64,000 bases of DNA from positions 2,728,001 through 2,792,000 of the forward strand of contig NW_026991456.1 in the NCBI RefSeq assembly GCF_036370855.1, in the 5' to 3' direction. Shown piece by piece: positions 9,982-20,428 of this stretch. Every line of letters starts with the position of its first letter. The stretch's first letter is position 1. Under the pieces are notes generated by a model, which saw only the letters and a list, made by a program, of their open reading frames with translations, did no database searches and had not been told where the DNA came from. Source of the stretch: Dromaius novaehollandiae. Lineage: Eukaryota; Chordata; Aves; Casuariiformes; Dromaiidae. The position numbers and the translations under genes are program-made.

Positions 9982-10347
9982 TCAGGACACGGCTCTGTGT
10001 CTGCCAAGAGGCTCCTGAGGCTCGGTCTGACCCAGCTCATGACCAAGGCCGTGTTTTCCTCCAGCTCCTCCCATTTGCCATGGATCTTCAACAAAGTCCT
10101 CTTCCTCATCGCTCCACTCCACGCCAGCATCCTCTGGCACTTCCCGGACTCTCTTCCCAGCTCCCATCTTGCGCTCCCTCCTGGGCGCATGGGCATACAG
10201 CCGCTCCTGCACCTCCCACTTGGACCTCGCGTCCTTGAGGAGCTCCACTCGCGTCACCTCCGGTTGCCACAGGTTACAGAAGGAGTTTCTGGCACAGGGC
10301 TGAAGCCAGGGAGGGAGATTTGTGAAGGCAGCTGCTTTTCCCACCAG
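9982..10347 (-). other. Possible coding exon, unidentified
   Basis: A minus-strand open stretch has protein-like composition. It begins with a Cys/Trp-containing segment (SFCNLWQPEV), then a charged helix-like part with KWEVQERLYAHAP, then an acidic stretch (WSDEEEDFVEDPW) before a low-complexity end. I do not recognise the family. No convincing splice acceptor, start or partner exon could be fixed, so it may be a decayed gene or chance. Confidence 0.25.
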
Positions 10348-13300
10348 CAATGCCCCCCGCGGCCCTGCCAGCACTGCCACCATCACACTGTTGCAGCAGG
10401 GCGCAGCGGCCGGCCCCAGCGTTACCACCTGCCCCGGCCCATCTTTTGCCCTCACCTCAGTGCACTTCTCTCCCCCGGCGCCCTGAGCGCTGGTGCTGCT
10501 GCCAGGGCAGAGGTGGAGGATCCCCCAGAGCAGCTCCTCCAGGAGCTCCCCAGGGAAAAGCTGTGCCCAGTCCCAGCCCCAGCATGGCAGAGGGGAGCTG
10601 CCCTCTCCCAACCCACCCTGGCAGTGCCAGCCCCACCTCAGCCTGCTCCTGAAAGGCTTCAGCGTGGTCTTGGAGGCAGCTGGAGCTGCCTCGGGCCCCG
10701 GGGCCGTCTGGCAGCAGGAGGGTTTGACATGGGCACAGCAGCAGCAGTGCTGGGAGCAGGGGGAGGAGCAGGGAAACTGGGGTGCAGACCCCTGCCCTTG
10801 GCTGCACAGCTGGGGTGCTGGGTGGGCGATGCCTTTGTGGCCGGCCAGGCTCCAGGTTCGGGGTGGATGCCAGCTGGAGGGCAGGAGCACTGGGATTTTC
10901 ATGGGCTTCCAGTGCAGCCGTGACTGTGGTGAAGGCAAGTGGGCAGAGCAGGCAGATGCAACTGCAAAGGCCAGGGGCAGGAAAGGCTCGAGGGGAAGGG
11001 GAGCACGGGGGGGCAGTGTGGCAGGGTGAGCAGCCCTACTCAGGGCCCCACAGCTGGGCCGGGGAGGGTTGAGGGCTTTGGGGCTGGCTGGGCTCCAGAT
11101 GCTGCTTCATCGTCAGCTGTGTGCCGGGAACGTCGGGGTTTCACCCTTTGCAGGCAGCAGCCTGCGGTGGGGCCATGAGTGGGGCCCTATGTGGACCCAG
11201 GCGATGTCCCTCTCAGAAGCAGAGGAGGACGAGGGAGTGTGGGGCTGGCCAAGGGCTCTGCCCCTCGCCCGCTGGGAGGGCAGCCCATGGGACAGGCAGA
11301 GCCGGTCTCTGTGCCCGGGCTCTTTCCATTCATGGAACTGCAGAGGAGATTTGGAAAGAGACCAACTCCTCCAGAAGCAACTCCTAAGCAGCAGCAGCAG
11401 CAGCAAGCCACCAGAAGTGCCCAGAAGCCTGGAAATGGCTGCAAGAACTGCTCTGTCTCTGTTGGCTGCCTCTGCTTGCTGCTCCGCCAGGCTCTCTGCC
11501 AGCTGGGGCAATAGTCCAAAGAGTTGGGCTTTTGTGGGATCTTCTTAATGGAGATGCCTCTTCTGGATGAAAGCTCAGACTAGCTGATGACTCCTGGGAA
11601 TAATGCAGCTCCCACAGGCATGCCCCAGGAGAGCTGATTTGCTCCCTGGAGTGAAGGGGCAGCAGATGGGCTCTCCCAGGGCCCTCTCAGCATCCCAGCC
11701 CAGGCAATCCTCACCAGCTGGACATCCCTCCCTTTGCTCCCTGGAAAGGCCTGCTGGGCCCTGAGGAATGAACTGAGCATGAAGCAGCCCTGCTGCTGCT
11801 GGCAAGTTTGCTGCCATCTCCTTGTCCTCGGAGCTAGCTTAGCTACCTGCATGCTCTTTGGGGAATATTGGAAAGCTGGCACTGGCCAGGCAGGGGCAGG
11901 CTTTCACTTCATCGCTGCATGTCTCACCTTTGGGGCTTTTAGCAAGCAGTCGCCCAGCATTTGTAATCCTTGGGGCCTGCTCTTTGGAGCAGTCAGCAGG
12001 GCATAGCACAAAGCACTGTGGTGCCGCTCAGCAGAGGGAAGAGCAGGCCATTGCAGGTCAAGATCCACTCCGGTGAGGAACCTGCATGAGGCTGTGTGGC
12101 TGCAGAGTGCAAATCTCAGCCTGGTCCTGCCCCTCCCAAGGGCAGGAGGCCCTTGAGGAGAAAGACTGCATCGGTGGAAAAAGAGGGGATTTGCAGTGCA
12201 AGAGACAAGCACAGTGCACGCAGGGCAGGCTGTCCTTGGTGTCCTGGCCCAGCACATGTAGAGGGACGAGCACTGAATGTGAGTTGCAGGGAAGAGGCTG
12301 TTTAAGCAGCTGCCCACGGAGCAGGGACTTGCGTGAGCTGTTTCCTACAAAATGTTGCCTGCCTGGTGGTGATTAATTGCCCAAAGGTTTCTTGGTTCTG
12401 GTGCTTGGAATCAGAGGTGGAAAAGGGAAGGAAACAGCAGGAGCTGATGAGGGAGAGAAACGTCCCACGTCCCCACACAGTGGCTGGAGTGGGGACTCAC
12501 CTGGCCTCTTTCACTGCCCCATGGCACCGCACCCTCTCTTCTCCCCGTTCAGTAACGAGATGTACAGACATGACCACCCAGCACTGACACACACCATTCC
12601 CTCTTCTGCCCTTCCCAGCAGTCAAGGAGACGTCACAAGCCTCTCAGCTCAGGTTCAACAGGACACGTGTGCATCCTCCGTGCTGCTCTTCAGCTTCTCG
12701 GGCCATCCCACATGCTCCAGAAAGGACGTGCCACAGCAACATGCATGTCGCAGCCCCCAGCAGATGTGCTGTGCCAGAGCTGGCTCCCCAGGGATGTACC
12801 TCTGGAGAAGTCTGGCTTTTGTTGTGACTGAGCTCAAGTGAGAGGAGGGAGGAGAGGAAGGGGCTGTGCACGCAAGCAAGGTGCTTGTGTGGCCAGCTTT
12901 GAGAATGAGCTTGCAAATGCTTGTCCATAGGGACAGGGACTGCAGGACTGCCCCTGCCCCCAAAGACTCCTTCCAGGTTGGTGTGGAGCCAGAACCAGGA
13001 GTGTCTTTGATGAGGAAAGGGGTTGAGCCCATGTGCACGGTACAGAAGAGATGAGCAGTGTATCACTGTGATCCCTTGGCCCCCTCTTTGCCATGCTGTT
13101 GTTGTCAGTTTGTATTCTTCAGCTTTGCAGAAAACAAATGCAGCTCTGGCCTGTTCTTCTGCTTTTGCTTTTGAACATCAGGGCTGTGCAGCAGGGAGAA
13201 GTCTGAGCAATGTGTCCTGTGAGCTTGTAGGCAGCGCTGACCCGAACAGCCCTGGCGGCTCCCGTCTGTTGCAGGGAGGGGAATTTTCCCTTTTCCCTCG

Positions 13301-14780
13301 GGGTTTTCAAGGTCAATTCCTGGGGGTGGAAAAGATCCTTGCCTGCGAGCAGGGGAGGTGCAGGGAGGTTCCCAGCACCGCAAGGGGATGGTGAAGACAC
13401 AGCCAGGAGATGCTTTGGGCAAGTGTTTGGGATTCATTTGTGGCTGTTCATGTTTCCCTTTCTTCTCCTCTCTGGAGGATGACACAGGGCAGAATGGTCA
13501 GCATTCCCTAAACCCTGATTTATGCTGCTGTAGCCATATCTTGACAGTGTTGCTCCCCCTCCCCGTTGCCTCCCAGTGTCACACTCCTTGGCAAGACCCA
13601 GCTCTGCACACCCACAGGTGTGAACAGGAAGGTCAGTGGCAGCAGCCCCGCCAGCGAGGACCCCTCTGTTCCCAGCAGCCCTGGTTCAGGAGACAGCCCC
13701 TTCCCTGAGCAAGTCATCAGCCTGATCCAGTCCAACCCGGTCCTATATCAACAGAAATGGATGGTGCATGCTCTGGAGTGGTCACATAGGACCATGGGCC
13801 AGCTGGATTATCAGGGTTCACTGAAACATCCCCATGGAGGGACTGTCATCTGATCCAGCTGAAGATGCTATTGCAAGGACACCTGTGACAGAGACTACCA
13901 TCCTCAGCTGGACAGCAACCAACAATCCTCTTCACATTGTTTGGATTACCCTCAGGAAAAGATCCCAATACATTAGGTTGTTCTATTTCTTCCTTTTTTT
14001 AAAACTAACACTCTGTCCATGAATATCTGTGAAGCAACCAGATCATTTTGATCCATCATCTTCTGATCCCAAAGGCATCCTTGTGGCGATAGAGCAGGGG
14101 TCTGTCTTTATTTTGTCCCTCTTTGTCCATCTCTGGCCCATGTTCGTGTGTGTGAGTGTGGGAACAGGGCTTGGCAAAGGCAATGGCTGCAGCGCTCCCC
14201 GGGACACGTCTTGCTGCAGGCTCTGGGGACGGTCTGGCAGAGCTGGGCTGGGCTGCGGTGGATGGTGTCAGCACAGAGGTGCCTGCTGGGAAATCCTGCC
14301 AGCTGCAACCCTGGCTGCTGGGTGCATCCCCCCTGCAGCCTGCCCAGGCGGCTGCGGTCCCCTCCTGCCCAGACCAGCCTCTGATGGGGAGGGTCACACT
14401 GGCTGCAGCCCTGCTGCCGGGCTCTCACCCACCTTGGGGCAGTGGAGAAGAGCAAAGTGCCTGTGCTGTGCCCCCTCCCTGCCAGTTCTGCCTCCTGCAT
14501 GTGTCATCTTTCCCCCTTCCTCTAGCACCAGGTGAGGGCCTGTTTCTGCTTGGGGAGATGTGTTGGGAAGGACAGGATCCCCGGGCATCCCGGCTCCTCT
14601 GCCCTCCGCAGGAGCTGGGTGGCAGCCAAGGGGCCTCTCCCCGGTGCGCTGAGCACCGAGGGGTCCCTATGCCAGCCCTTGGGGATGGCGTGTCCTTGGG
14701 TGGGGGCTGAGCCCAGCCCTCTGTCTCCCTGTAGGGCTGGGCAGGGGCTGGTGCAGCCCTGGGGCTGGCCAAGCGGGTGC

Positions 14781-14786
14781 TCGCCC
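14781..14786 (+). repeat. ERV-C target-site duplication, left
   Basis: TCGCCC immediately precedes the 5' LTR and is repeated immediately after the 3' LTR at 21193-21198. Six bases is the duplication length of alpharetrovirus integrases. Confidence 0.9.
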
Positions 14787-15016
14787 TGTAGGGAACGGCG
14801 ATCGGAAGATCTCGCGATGGCACGGAAAGAGGAAGGAAGAGGAAGGATATGACGTAGAGATAGCAGTATGCTTGTAGGTATATAAGCAAATACATGCGTA
14901 CAATAAACGCCATTTGCAGCATCCTCATATTGGTGTCAGTGCTCATTGGCCCGGAGGCTGGGGGAGCCTCCGTGCCGTCTCAGGCAAACGGGAGATTGTC
15001 GCATCAGAAGGCGACA
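14787..15016 (+). mobile_element. ERV-C 5' LTR
   Basis: It begins TGTAGGGAACGG and ends GGCGACA. A TATA box (TATATAAG, about 14879-14886) and AATAAA (14902-14907) mark the U3/R region. It differs from the 3' LTR at only two positions (GATCGG/GATCAG and GGCAAA/GGCGAA). Confidence 0.93.
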
Positions 15017-15018
15017 AG

Positions 15019-15036
15019 TGGTGACCCCGACGTGAT
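15019..15036 (+). promoter_or_regulatory. ERV-C primer-binding site, tRNA-Trp
   Basis: TGGTGACCCCGACGTGAT lies two bases after the LTR and is the tRNA-Trp primer site used by avian alpharetroviruses. The gag ATG follows only 42 bases later, so the leader is far shorter than usual. Confidence 0.92.
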
Positions 15037-15981
15037 AGCTGAGACGGCGGACCGCAGGCGGTCGAGAGGATCCGGATCATGGACGCGGTAATTAAGGTTG
15101 TACGCGTGGGTGCCCGGGAATGGGGGCTCTCTATGAGAGCGGATGCAGTAGCAAACTGCGTCGGGCGGCTCCTGAAAGATGGAGCGATAATTAGACCAGG
15201 GGACATTTTTTCCCCTTCTAACTGGGAGAAGTGCACTCGAGCACTTGCTCAGAGAGCTACGGCCACTAAGAAGGCCGCAGAGCTTAAGACGTGGGGAGAT
15301 ATAACGATCATTTTAGAAAGGACTAGGGAGGAGCTTGAGACCTGGCAGGCTGCCCGCGCGGCGCTACACATGTCCGCGGAAATGGCAACACAGACAGCAG
15401 CGAACGCAGAGGAGCGAACGGAGGCGATAGAGGGAGAGGCGATAGTAGGGGATGAAGTGAAAACGGAGAGTGTGGAAACAGACATAAAGGAGGAGGCGGT
15501 TAATCAAGAACCAGAGCGGGGAGAGGGGGAGGCAAAAACTCCAGAGGCTTATCCAATAACGCCCTCTTCTCCGCCTCCGCCGCGGTATCCGTGGAAAGAA
15601 ATGAGGGCGATGGAAGGGGGAGAACTAGGAGAACCAGGAGACCTTTGTGGAGACCGAGATATGAAAAAGCCAGAGGCGGGTAGAGGAAAAGAAAGTAAGG
15701 TGAAAGTGGAGGAGGCAGAAGAAAAGGAAAGACCGATTATAGTGGATGATCCCCGAGACTGGCTACCGGGGGCCATGATTCGGGTGCAGTGGGAGGACGA
15801 AAGAAGAGAAGAAGCAGGGGAAAGACCAGAAGCAGGGGAAAAACCGAGGGTCCCGCACCCGGGAAAAGATGGCGCTGGCCGAGAGAGGAGTGGGCGTCGA
15901 CCAGCATTGCGGAAGGAGGAGACTGAAGACTCAGGTGCAGCAACTAGGGCGGAGTTCCCCCGCCGCAGTCAGAGGCGAAGG

Positions 15982-16014
<33 letters not shown>
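15982..16014 (+). repeat. A33 homopolymer inside gag
   Basis: Thirty-three consecutive A bases, coding for Lys in the frame used. The matrix and capsid frames meet here with a +1 offset. Confidence 0.95.
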
Positions 16015-16019
<5 letters not shown>

Positions 16020-16080
16020 GGAAAGTCACAAGAGATATGGAGCAGATGTTTATGCTGCTTACAGCTCTGGAAGAAGAAAC

Positions 16081-16200
16081 AGCTAAACAAAGAGGGCTAT
16101 CAGAGGCAATAGCTAAACAAAGAGGGCTATTAGAGGCAACAGCTAAACAAAGAGGGCTATCAGAGGCAGCAGCTAAACAAAGAGGGCCATCAGAGACAGC
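16081..16200 (+). repeat. Four 30-bp in-frame tandem repeats in gag
   Basis: Units start at 16081, 16111, 16141 and 16171 (AGCTAAACAAAGAGGGCTAT...). Each codes a ten-residue AKQRG(L/P)(S/L)E unit, probably a helical or coiled spacer between matrix and capsid. Units differ by only a few bases. Confidence 0.93.
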
Positions 16201-17319
16201 AGGTTCCACCCAAGCGGGAGGGGGAAAAGAAATTCCCCTAACAGACTGGAAACTGATAGCGATGGAATGTGCCGTGAGTGGCCTCAAGTTTCGTGCGCCA
16301 ATAGGGGCCTTCCCAGTACGAGTTGCCCCGGGGGGGGGGGCAGTGGAATGGATGCCCCTCGACCCAAAGACGGTACAACAGCTATTGAAAGCAGTGCAAG
16401 AACAGGGCCTGCGACACCCGGTGACACAGAGGTTGCTGGACGCGGCGCACGCGGGAGGCCTAATACCGTGGGATTGTCGCGCCCTCGCGCGACTGGTTTT
16501 ATCGCCCACGATGGTCCTTATGTGGAAAGAAGCGTGGACCTCGCGCTTGCAGCAGGCGTTGATGGCCGCACAGGCAGACCCGCAGAACCCACTGGGCCAA
16601 TCCACCCTAGCGCGGTTAAGAGGAAATGATGCGGCCATGGCTACACCCCAGCAGCAGGCAGCGGGCCTGAGACCTCGGGAGATACTGGTGGCAACAGAAG
16701 CATCTCGAAAGGCCTTTGATGATATTGGGCCACTGGTGCAGCAGGCAGACCCATGGACGACTGTGAAGCAGAGAGTGGGAGAGCCGTTTGACAAGTTTTG
16801 TGACAGGCTACAGGCAGCAGTAGAACTTGCATCTTTACCAGACGCTGCAAAAGGAGCGGTGATGTTGGAATGTATCAAACAACAGGGCAACGAGTTGACA
16901 AAAGAAATCCTAAGAACAGCGCCTAAGGGAGCAAGTCTAGGGCAGACGATCAAGTACGTATTAGAACACCGGGACAAGACCACAGCCCTACAGATTGCTG
17001 CAGCAGTTATGGCAATGCCGGAGGTTAGAGCTAGAGGAGGTCCAAAAGGAGGCCCATGCTTTGGCTGCGGGCGAATGGGCCATTTGAGAGCACAGTGCAC
17101 GAATAAGGGAAGTTACGCGCGCCCAACAAGGGGTATGGGGAGCCTTACATGCTGGGCCTGTGGAAAACCAGGACACAGAGCACGAGATTGTCAGCGGTCG
17201 GGAAATGAGAAGCGGGGAGGGCAACTAGGGGGCCACCCCTCCCCAGTGAGCCGGCCTCAAGTAGCCCCTGTCAACAACAACACACTGCTGATGGACAGCT
17301 CCAGCGACCAAACTCCGAA

Positions 17320-17326
17320 GGGAAAC
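17320..17326 (+). promoter_or_regulatory. gag-pro -1 frameshift heptamer GGGAAAC
   Basis: G GGA AAC sits exactly in the gag zero frame, 18 bases before the gag stop codon, and slipping by -1 enters the protease frame. GGGAAAC is an established slippery sequence at betaretrovirus gag-pro junctions. A possible downstream stem pairs GCCCTGG (about 17334) with CCAGGGGC (about 17391). Confidence 0.85.
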
Positions 17327-17694
17327 CCCGCGTGGCCCTGGTCTTAGGGTGTGAGAAGAGACCCCGAGTGAAAGCGCATCTGATAGGCCCACCAGGGGCG
17401 GGTCCTCCTAGCATCCCCTTAATAATGATGCTAGATACGGGGGCAGATGTTACATGTGTGCCCTCGTGGTTGTGGCCATCGAGTTGGCCAGCAAAAGTGG
17501 CAAGCTCGTTAGATGGAGTGGGAGGCAGGGCGGAGGCTATGATTTCTGAAACCGATATCACAATTGTATTGGAGGACCCGGATAGGCCTGCTCAGATCAT
17601 CCGTGTGCGGCCATACATAACTGCCATAGGGGAACCATTGTTAGGGCGAGATGCCTTATTGCAAAGCGGCTTTCACCTGACAAATTTAGGGTAA
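17320..17694 (+). CDS. pro: ERV-C protease (pro), own reading frame
   Basis: This frame is entered from gag by -1 frameshift and is open to TAA at 17692-17694. It carries the aspartic protease active site LDTGADVT (about residue 37) and the distal LLGRDAL motif near the C-terminus, spanning about one retropepsin monomer (125 codons). Retropepsins act as dimers and cleave Gag and Gag-Pol. In leukosis/sarcoma alpharetroviruses the protease is the C-terminal part of Gag in the same frame and has DSG rather than DTG, so both the separate frame and the Thr are different here. Confidence 0.88.
   Translation, partial: GKPRVALVLGCEKRPRVKAHLIGPPGAGPPSIPLIMMLDTGADVTCVPSWLWPSSWPAKVASSLDGVGGRAEAMISETDITIVLEDPDRPAQIIRVRPYITAIGEPLLGRDALLQSGFHLTNLG
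17682..17688 (+). promoter_or_regulatory. pro-pol -1 frameshift heptamer AAATTTA
   Basis: A AAT TTA lies in the protease zero frame, one codon (GGG) before the pro stop. Slipping by -1 opens the pol frame with no intervening stop. AAATTTA is the heptamer used at the gag-pol junction of Rous sarcoma virus. Confidence 0.88.
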
Positions 17695-20279
17695 GGGCCA
17701 CTGCCTACCTCCTCGGGGCTCATTTCGCTGTCCCGCTGACATGGTGCTCCAATGAGCCTGTGTGGGTAGAGCAGTGGCCATTGACAGGGGACAAATTGGC
17801 GGCTGCCCGACAAATAGTAAGTAGAGAATTAGAGCAGGGACACCTGGAGGAAAGCCACAGTCCCTGGAACACTCCTATATTTGTGATACACAAAAAGGAT
17901 AAGTCTAAATTTCTATTACTGCACGACCTACGAGCGGTAAATCAGCAGATGGAAGCGATGGGTGCCCTCCAGCCGGGGTTGCCACTACCATCAGTAATAC
18001 CAAAGAATTGGCCAGTGGTGGTGATGGATATCCAAGATTGCTTTTTCTCTATACCATTAGCCCCTCAGGACAAAGCTCGATTTGCCTTCACACTGCCCTC
18101 AGAGAATCTGCAGGAGCCAGCAGCGCGATATCAATGGACAGTCCTCCCGCAGGGCATAAAAATTTCACCTACGATTTGTCAGGCGGCAGTAGCTAAGGTA
18201 TTGCAGCCGGTAAGGGCGCAGTTCCCGCGCGCGCTTATCATCCATTACATGGACGACCTCCTAATAGCTGCAGAGACCCAGCAAGAAACCGATCAGGCAG
18301 AACAGGCAGTAATTAACTGCCTAAATGAAGCGGGATTGTACGTCCGGAAAGCGAAAACGCAAAGGGGAGAATCTGTCGACTATCTGGGAACCACCATCCT
18401 CCCCAGAGCTGTGGTCCCACAGCCGATAAAGCTCAATAAAGAGATACGGACGTTGCATGATGTACAGCAATTGGTTGGAGCTCTCCAATGGCTGCGAGGG
18501 CTGATAGGTATTCCCAAGGAGTGGATGGAGCCACTGTTCGAGTTGCTCAAGGGCCACAAACCATGGGAACTGAGGCAGATGACACCAAACGCGTTAGAAG
18601 CCCTCCGAAAAATAGAAGATCTCATGGCAAAGGGCGGAGTAACGAGATACGACCCGGCCAGACCTATCAATCTGTACGTGGCAGTTACAAGAACAGGAGC
18701 CATAGGCGTTTTAGGACAAGGGACGCCGGAGCGTCCGGAAGTCGTATGGTGGATAGTGTCGAACCAAATAAGTACGGCATACGTCACAATCGTAACAGCG
18801 TTGGCACAGATGATACAGAAGGGACGAACCGCCACCGTTCGGCACTTCGCGAAGGAGCCTGAGTCCATTTACCTGCCGGTAAAAAGGAGTCAATGGGACA
18901 GCGTGGTCCAGAAACAAGATAGTATAGCAATAGCTTTAGAAGGATTCCCAGGAACAATCAGATTATCGCCTGTGCTGGAGATGTATACACACCTCACCGT
19001 CCTTCGGCCCCATCTGAAAGCCCGAGTGCTACAGCGACCTGCACCTGGGCGCACAGTGTTCACCGACGCGTCATCGGTGACCAGGGCAGCGGTTGTTGTG
19101 TGGCAAGATCAGAAGGCCCAATGGCACCGAGTGAAGATCAGCGAGCCGGACAGTAGTGTACAGCATCTAGAGGCCCGAGCTGTGGCGCAGGCATTGCAAA
19201 TGTGGCCAGAAGAGCATTTGAATGTAGTGACAGACTCCATGTTCGTCTTTAAATTGTTACACAACATGTCGTATCCCGGATGGGCCGGATCGCCCATTGC
19301 GCTAATGCTAGAAGAAGCCCTACAACAACGGCAGGCCACTGCCTCCGTTATTCATGTTCGGAGTCATGAGGCAATCCAAGGAGTGTACCAAGAAGGCAAC
19401 AATAAAGCCGATCAAGCGGCCAAAGGTGTGTGGACAGTCGCAGAAGCAAGGCAGGTGCACGACCTTCTCCATGTTGGTGCAAAAGCACTGGCAAAAAGCT
19501 GCAACATCCCCCTCACCACGGCTCGTGAAGTGGTTGCGGCTTGCCCGTATTGCCAAAAAACCCCCCTGTGGGGCGCCGGCATCAACCCCAGGGGGCTGAA
19601 AGGAAACCAAATATGGCAAACGGACTTCACAATGTGCCAGCGACTTCGACCACGGCCCTGGCTGGCTGTTACAGTGGACACACACAGCGGTATCATCGTT
19701 GCGACCCAACATAAACGAGTCACAGCGCGGGCGGCACAGTTGCATTGGCACACGGCAATGGCCTGGCTGGGTGCCCCAGAAACTATTAAAACAGACAACG
19801 GCACGTGTTTCACAGCGCAAAGCACGAGAGAATGGGCCGTACGGTGGGGAATTAAGCTAGTGCATGGTATTGCCTATAATAGCACAGGTCAAGCCATTGT
19901 CGAGCGAGCAAACCACACTTTAAAGCAAAGGATCGAGATTCTTGGGGAGGGGGAAGGATATACACAAAGAATCCCCGCGCACAAACAATCAGAAATAATT
20001 ATGCGCGCCTTATTCGGTCTGAATCAGTTCATCAGGGGGGAGGAGAACAAGACGCCAGCGGAAAAGCATTGGGTGGTCCGAGCGATGCACGAGGGACCAG
20101 ACGTAAAGGTCCGAATCCCGGAAAAAGGGGAATGGGAAGAGGGGTGGCAACTGGTAACCCAAGGACGAGGGTATGCAGCGGTCAGGCAGGGAGAAATGGT
20201 AAGATGGGTCCCTATGAAGTGGGTACGCCCAGACCTCAGGGCAAGGACAAGACAGGAAGCAGAGAGTCAGGTGAATTAA
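17688..20279 (+). CDS. pol: ERV-C polymerase: reverse transcriptase, RNase H, integrase
   Basis: One open frame of about 860 codons after the frameshift. Reverse transcriptase carries YMDD (18246-18257), the two catalytic Asp of the palm. RNase H carries FTDAS (about 19060) and VTDSM (about 19225). Integrase carries the HHCC zinc pattern (VHDLLH ... CPYC, about 19455-19550) and the catalytic D, D, E at QTDFT (about 19618), KTDNGT (about 19790) and AIVERAN (about 19893). No stop or frame change is seen, so the enzyme could be active. It converts genomic RNA to DNA and integrates it. The first ATG in frame is at 17769 or later, but translation is expected by frameshift rather than initiation. 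Confidence 0.92.
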   Translation, partial: RVRATAYLLGAHFAVPLTWCSNEPVWVEQWPLTGDKLAAARQIVSRELEQGHLEESHSPWNTPIFVIHKKDKSKFLLLHDLRAVNQQMEAMGALQPGLPLPSVIPKNWPVVVMDIQDCFFSIPLAPQDKARFAFTLPSENLQEPAARYQWTVLPQGIKISPTICQAAVAKVLQPVRAQFPRALIIHYMDDLLIAAETQQETDQAEQAVINCLNEAGLYVRKAKTQRGESVDYLGTTILPRAVVPQPIKLNKEIRTLHDVQQLVGALQWLRGLIGIPKEWMEPLFELLKGHKPWELRQMTPNALEALRKIEDLMAKGGVTRYDPARPINLYVAVTRTGAIGVLGQGTPERPEVVWWIVSNQISTAYVTIVTALAQMIQKGRTATVRHFAKEPESIYLPVKRSQWDSVVQKQDSIAIALEGFPGTIRLSPVLEMYTHLTVLRPHLKARVLQRPAPGRTVFTDASSVTRAAVVVWQDQKAQWHRVKISEPDSSVQHLEARAVAQALQMWPEEHLNVVTDSMFVFKLLHNMSYPGWAGSPIALMLEEALQQRQATASVIHVRSHEAIQGVYQEGNNKADQAAKGVWTVAEARQVHDLLHVGAKALAKSCNIPLTTAREVVAACPYCQKTPLWGAGINPRGLKGNQIWQTDFTMCQRLRPRPWLAVTVDTHSGIIVATQHKRVTARAAQLHWHTAMAWLGAPETIKTDNGTCFTAQSTREWAVRWGIKLVHGIAYNSTGQAIVERANHTLKQRIEILGEGEGYTQRIPAHKQSEIIMRALFGLNQFIRGEENKTPAEKHWVVRAMHEGPDVKVRIPEKGEWEEGWQLVTQGRGYAAVRQGEMVRWVPMKWVRPDLRARTRQEAESQVN

Positions 20280-20428
20280 TGAATGTCTGAGTTTTATTGC
20301 AGGGGAGGACCACCCTGAAAAGCTGATGATCCCTTCTAGCAGCAAAGACAGCAGACAGGAGAAGAAGAACAGATGAGAAAAGGCGCATGAAACCACAAGA
20401 AGAACGCGTAACCAGAAAACCCGAGAAG

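Larger units (their letters stand above)
8816..14786. other. GC-rich region without a recognised gene
   Basis: About 6 kb of GC-rich, non-repetitive sequence. Open frames occur on both strands but none resembles a known domain. Minor simple repeats are (CAGA)n near 9260 and (CAG)n near 11390. An AATAAA on the minus strand at 14107-14112 could serve a transcript coming from the right. The maestro-family gene ends at 22145 and ERV-C interrupts the intervening host sequence. Confidence 0.5.
15079..17347 (+). pseudogene. gag: ERV-C gag, split into two frames at a poly-A tract
   Basis: The first frame (15079-16086) starts MDAVIKVV and carries a matrix domain (about residues 1-110), an acidic linker and a PPxY-type late motif (PPPPRY, residues 165-170), then runs into Lys codons. 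The second frame (to 17347) carries a coiled, repeated segment, capsid with a major-homology-like stretch (VGEPFDKFCDRL, about 16780), and two intact zinc knuckles (CFGCGRMGHLRAQC and CWACGKPGHRARDC). The frame changes at an A33 run (15982-16014). As read, Gag would end before capsid. A homopolymer miscount in the assembly, a real slippage mutation, or transcriptional slippage are all possible. A donor-like AAG|GTTGTA after codon 6 resembles the alpharetrovirus env splice donor position. Gag builds the virus particle. Confidence 0.85.

Noticed and set aside
9745-10923. 392-codon plus-strand frame
   Set aside because: No recognisable domain or splice context; GC-rich sequence gives long chance frames on both strands.
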